Source: Ridgeia piscesae (Eukaryota; Annelida; Polychaeta; Sabellida; Siboglinidae). Taken from it: a stretch of DNA of 64,000 nucleotides. The position numbers and the translations under genes are program-made. The notes below the pieces were generated by a model. The model saw nothing but the letters and a program-made list of their open reading frames with translations, was not told the DNA's origin and made no database searches. How positions within the stretch are numbered: the stretch's first letter is position 1; each line of letters begins with the position of its first letter. Where the stretch lies: the NCBI GenBank assembly GCA_025642075.2, contig JAODUO010000118.1:924501-988500 (forward strand), in the 5' to 3' direction. This document shows positions 63,215 through 64,000 of this stretch, one piece after another.

Positions 63215-63487
63215 CAGGCCTTTATGCAAGGTAAATTATTGCCAGTCATAATTGTTTTGGGTAGACACATGGATGATACAGATCAGTTGAAATGTGTTTT
63301 ATGACCTAAAATAAGGTAGAAACACCCATTTTTTAAGGCATAGCTGACAATATCTATAATTTTAAAGATGTTTTGAACTTCTTTGTTTTTTACCCATCTA
63401 CCACCAGTCCAATGATATTTCAACCTGTCCACAATGGGTTATAGCCATCCAAATGACGGGTATCAGAATTTATCTACTTAAAGCTGT
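63215..63487 (+). mobile_element. About 310-bp hAT-like MITE, copy 3 (older)
   Basis: CAGGCCTTTATGCAAGGTAA at the left and TTAAAGCTGT at the right match the ends of copies 1 and 2 with more changes. Inside, GTAGACACATGGATGATACA, GGCATAGCTGACAATATCTA and CAAATGACGGGTATC follow the family order. No target duplication is visible. Confidence 0.7.
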
Positions 63488-63581
63488 CTAGCAATGTTTG
63501 TAATTGACCTATTTACACAAATGTCAGTCGGCAATTCAATTACGGGGTAGTGTAATTTATCAGTGAAATTAACCATAATTA

Positions 63582-63732
<151 letters not shown>

Positions 63733-64000
63733 TGGTGGAGTGATTACAATACAAATGTAATCAATTACAATTACTACTATGAAGACATAATAATTAATAT
63801 GATAATGAGTACAATTACTCAGAAAACAAATATAATTGATCACAATTACGTTAGCACGTAATCAAAAAAAAAGTTTTATGATCACTTTAAAGAATACATA
63901 GCATGAGATGGCTTGAAGAGATGACCTTCACTGCTGCCAGCCTTCTAGTGGAAGGTCATCCATGGGAGCAACCCGCAACTATTCACACACATACGCCTCA

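Overview
The window is nuclear DNA of an intron-rich animal. It carries 5' exons of a G-protein alpha-o gene, most LIM-domain exons of an Ajuba/LIMD1/WTIP-family gene, two near-identical tRNA-Glu genes, degraded transposons and many microsatellites and minisatellites. The low exon density, GT-AG introns, tRNA-derived SINE and hAT-like non-autonomous elements suggest an invertebrate metazoan. A marine lophotrochozoan such as a mollusc is my guess; nothing here proves it.

Layout. Both protein-coding genes lie on the minus strand, so each reads right to left. At 5454-13611 are coding exons 1-3 of Galpha-o (about the first 101 residues: myristoylation start, P-loop, start of the helical domain). 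Exon lengths are 118, 43 and 142 nt. The remaining exons lie beyond the left edge. The 7.5-kb second intron holds a hAT-like element with a perfect 8-bp target-site duplication (6792-7694) and a roughly 890-bp imperfect palindrome. From 13.6 to about 31 kb is intergenic DNA. It contains a SINE, a strong hairpin (19969-20057), a purine-rich 56-bp minisatellite, a long GT tract, a duplicated segment with two tRNA-Glu(TTC) genes, and between them a dead non-LTR retrotransposon ending in pentanucleotide arrays.

From 31215 to 46893 six exons encode three tandem LIM domains and a 78-residue tail ending in TDL. Their boundaries and phases join into one reading frame. Four of the five introns between them carry long minisatellites (11, 26, 31, 41 and 55 bp units). 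The 55-bp array is built from the 3' end of a LIM exon plus its splice donor. Next to another exon there is a mosaic of exon flank and repeat that looks like an assembly consensus error.

From 46.9 to 64 kb I see no exon. It is probably the long 5' intron or upstream DNA of the LIM gene. It contains two AT-centred palindromes, three copies of a roughly 310-bp TIR element, and short minisatellites.

The two genes are unrelated in sequence. Galpha-o is a membrane-bound heterotrimeric G-protein switch. Ajuba-family proteins are LIM scaffolds of cell junctions and Hippo signalling. Their adjacency may be no more than genomic neighbourhood. The long open frames in this window lie in satellite DNA and are not genes.
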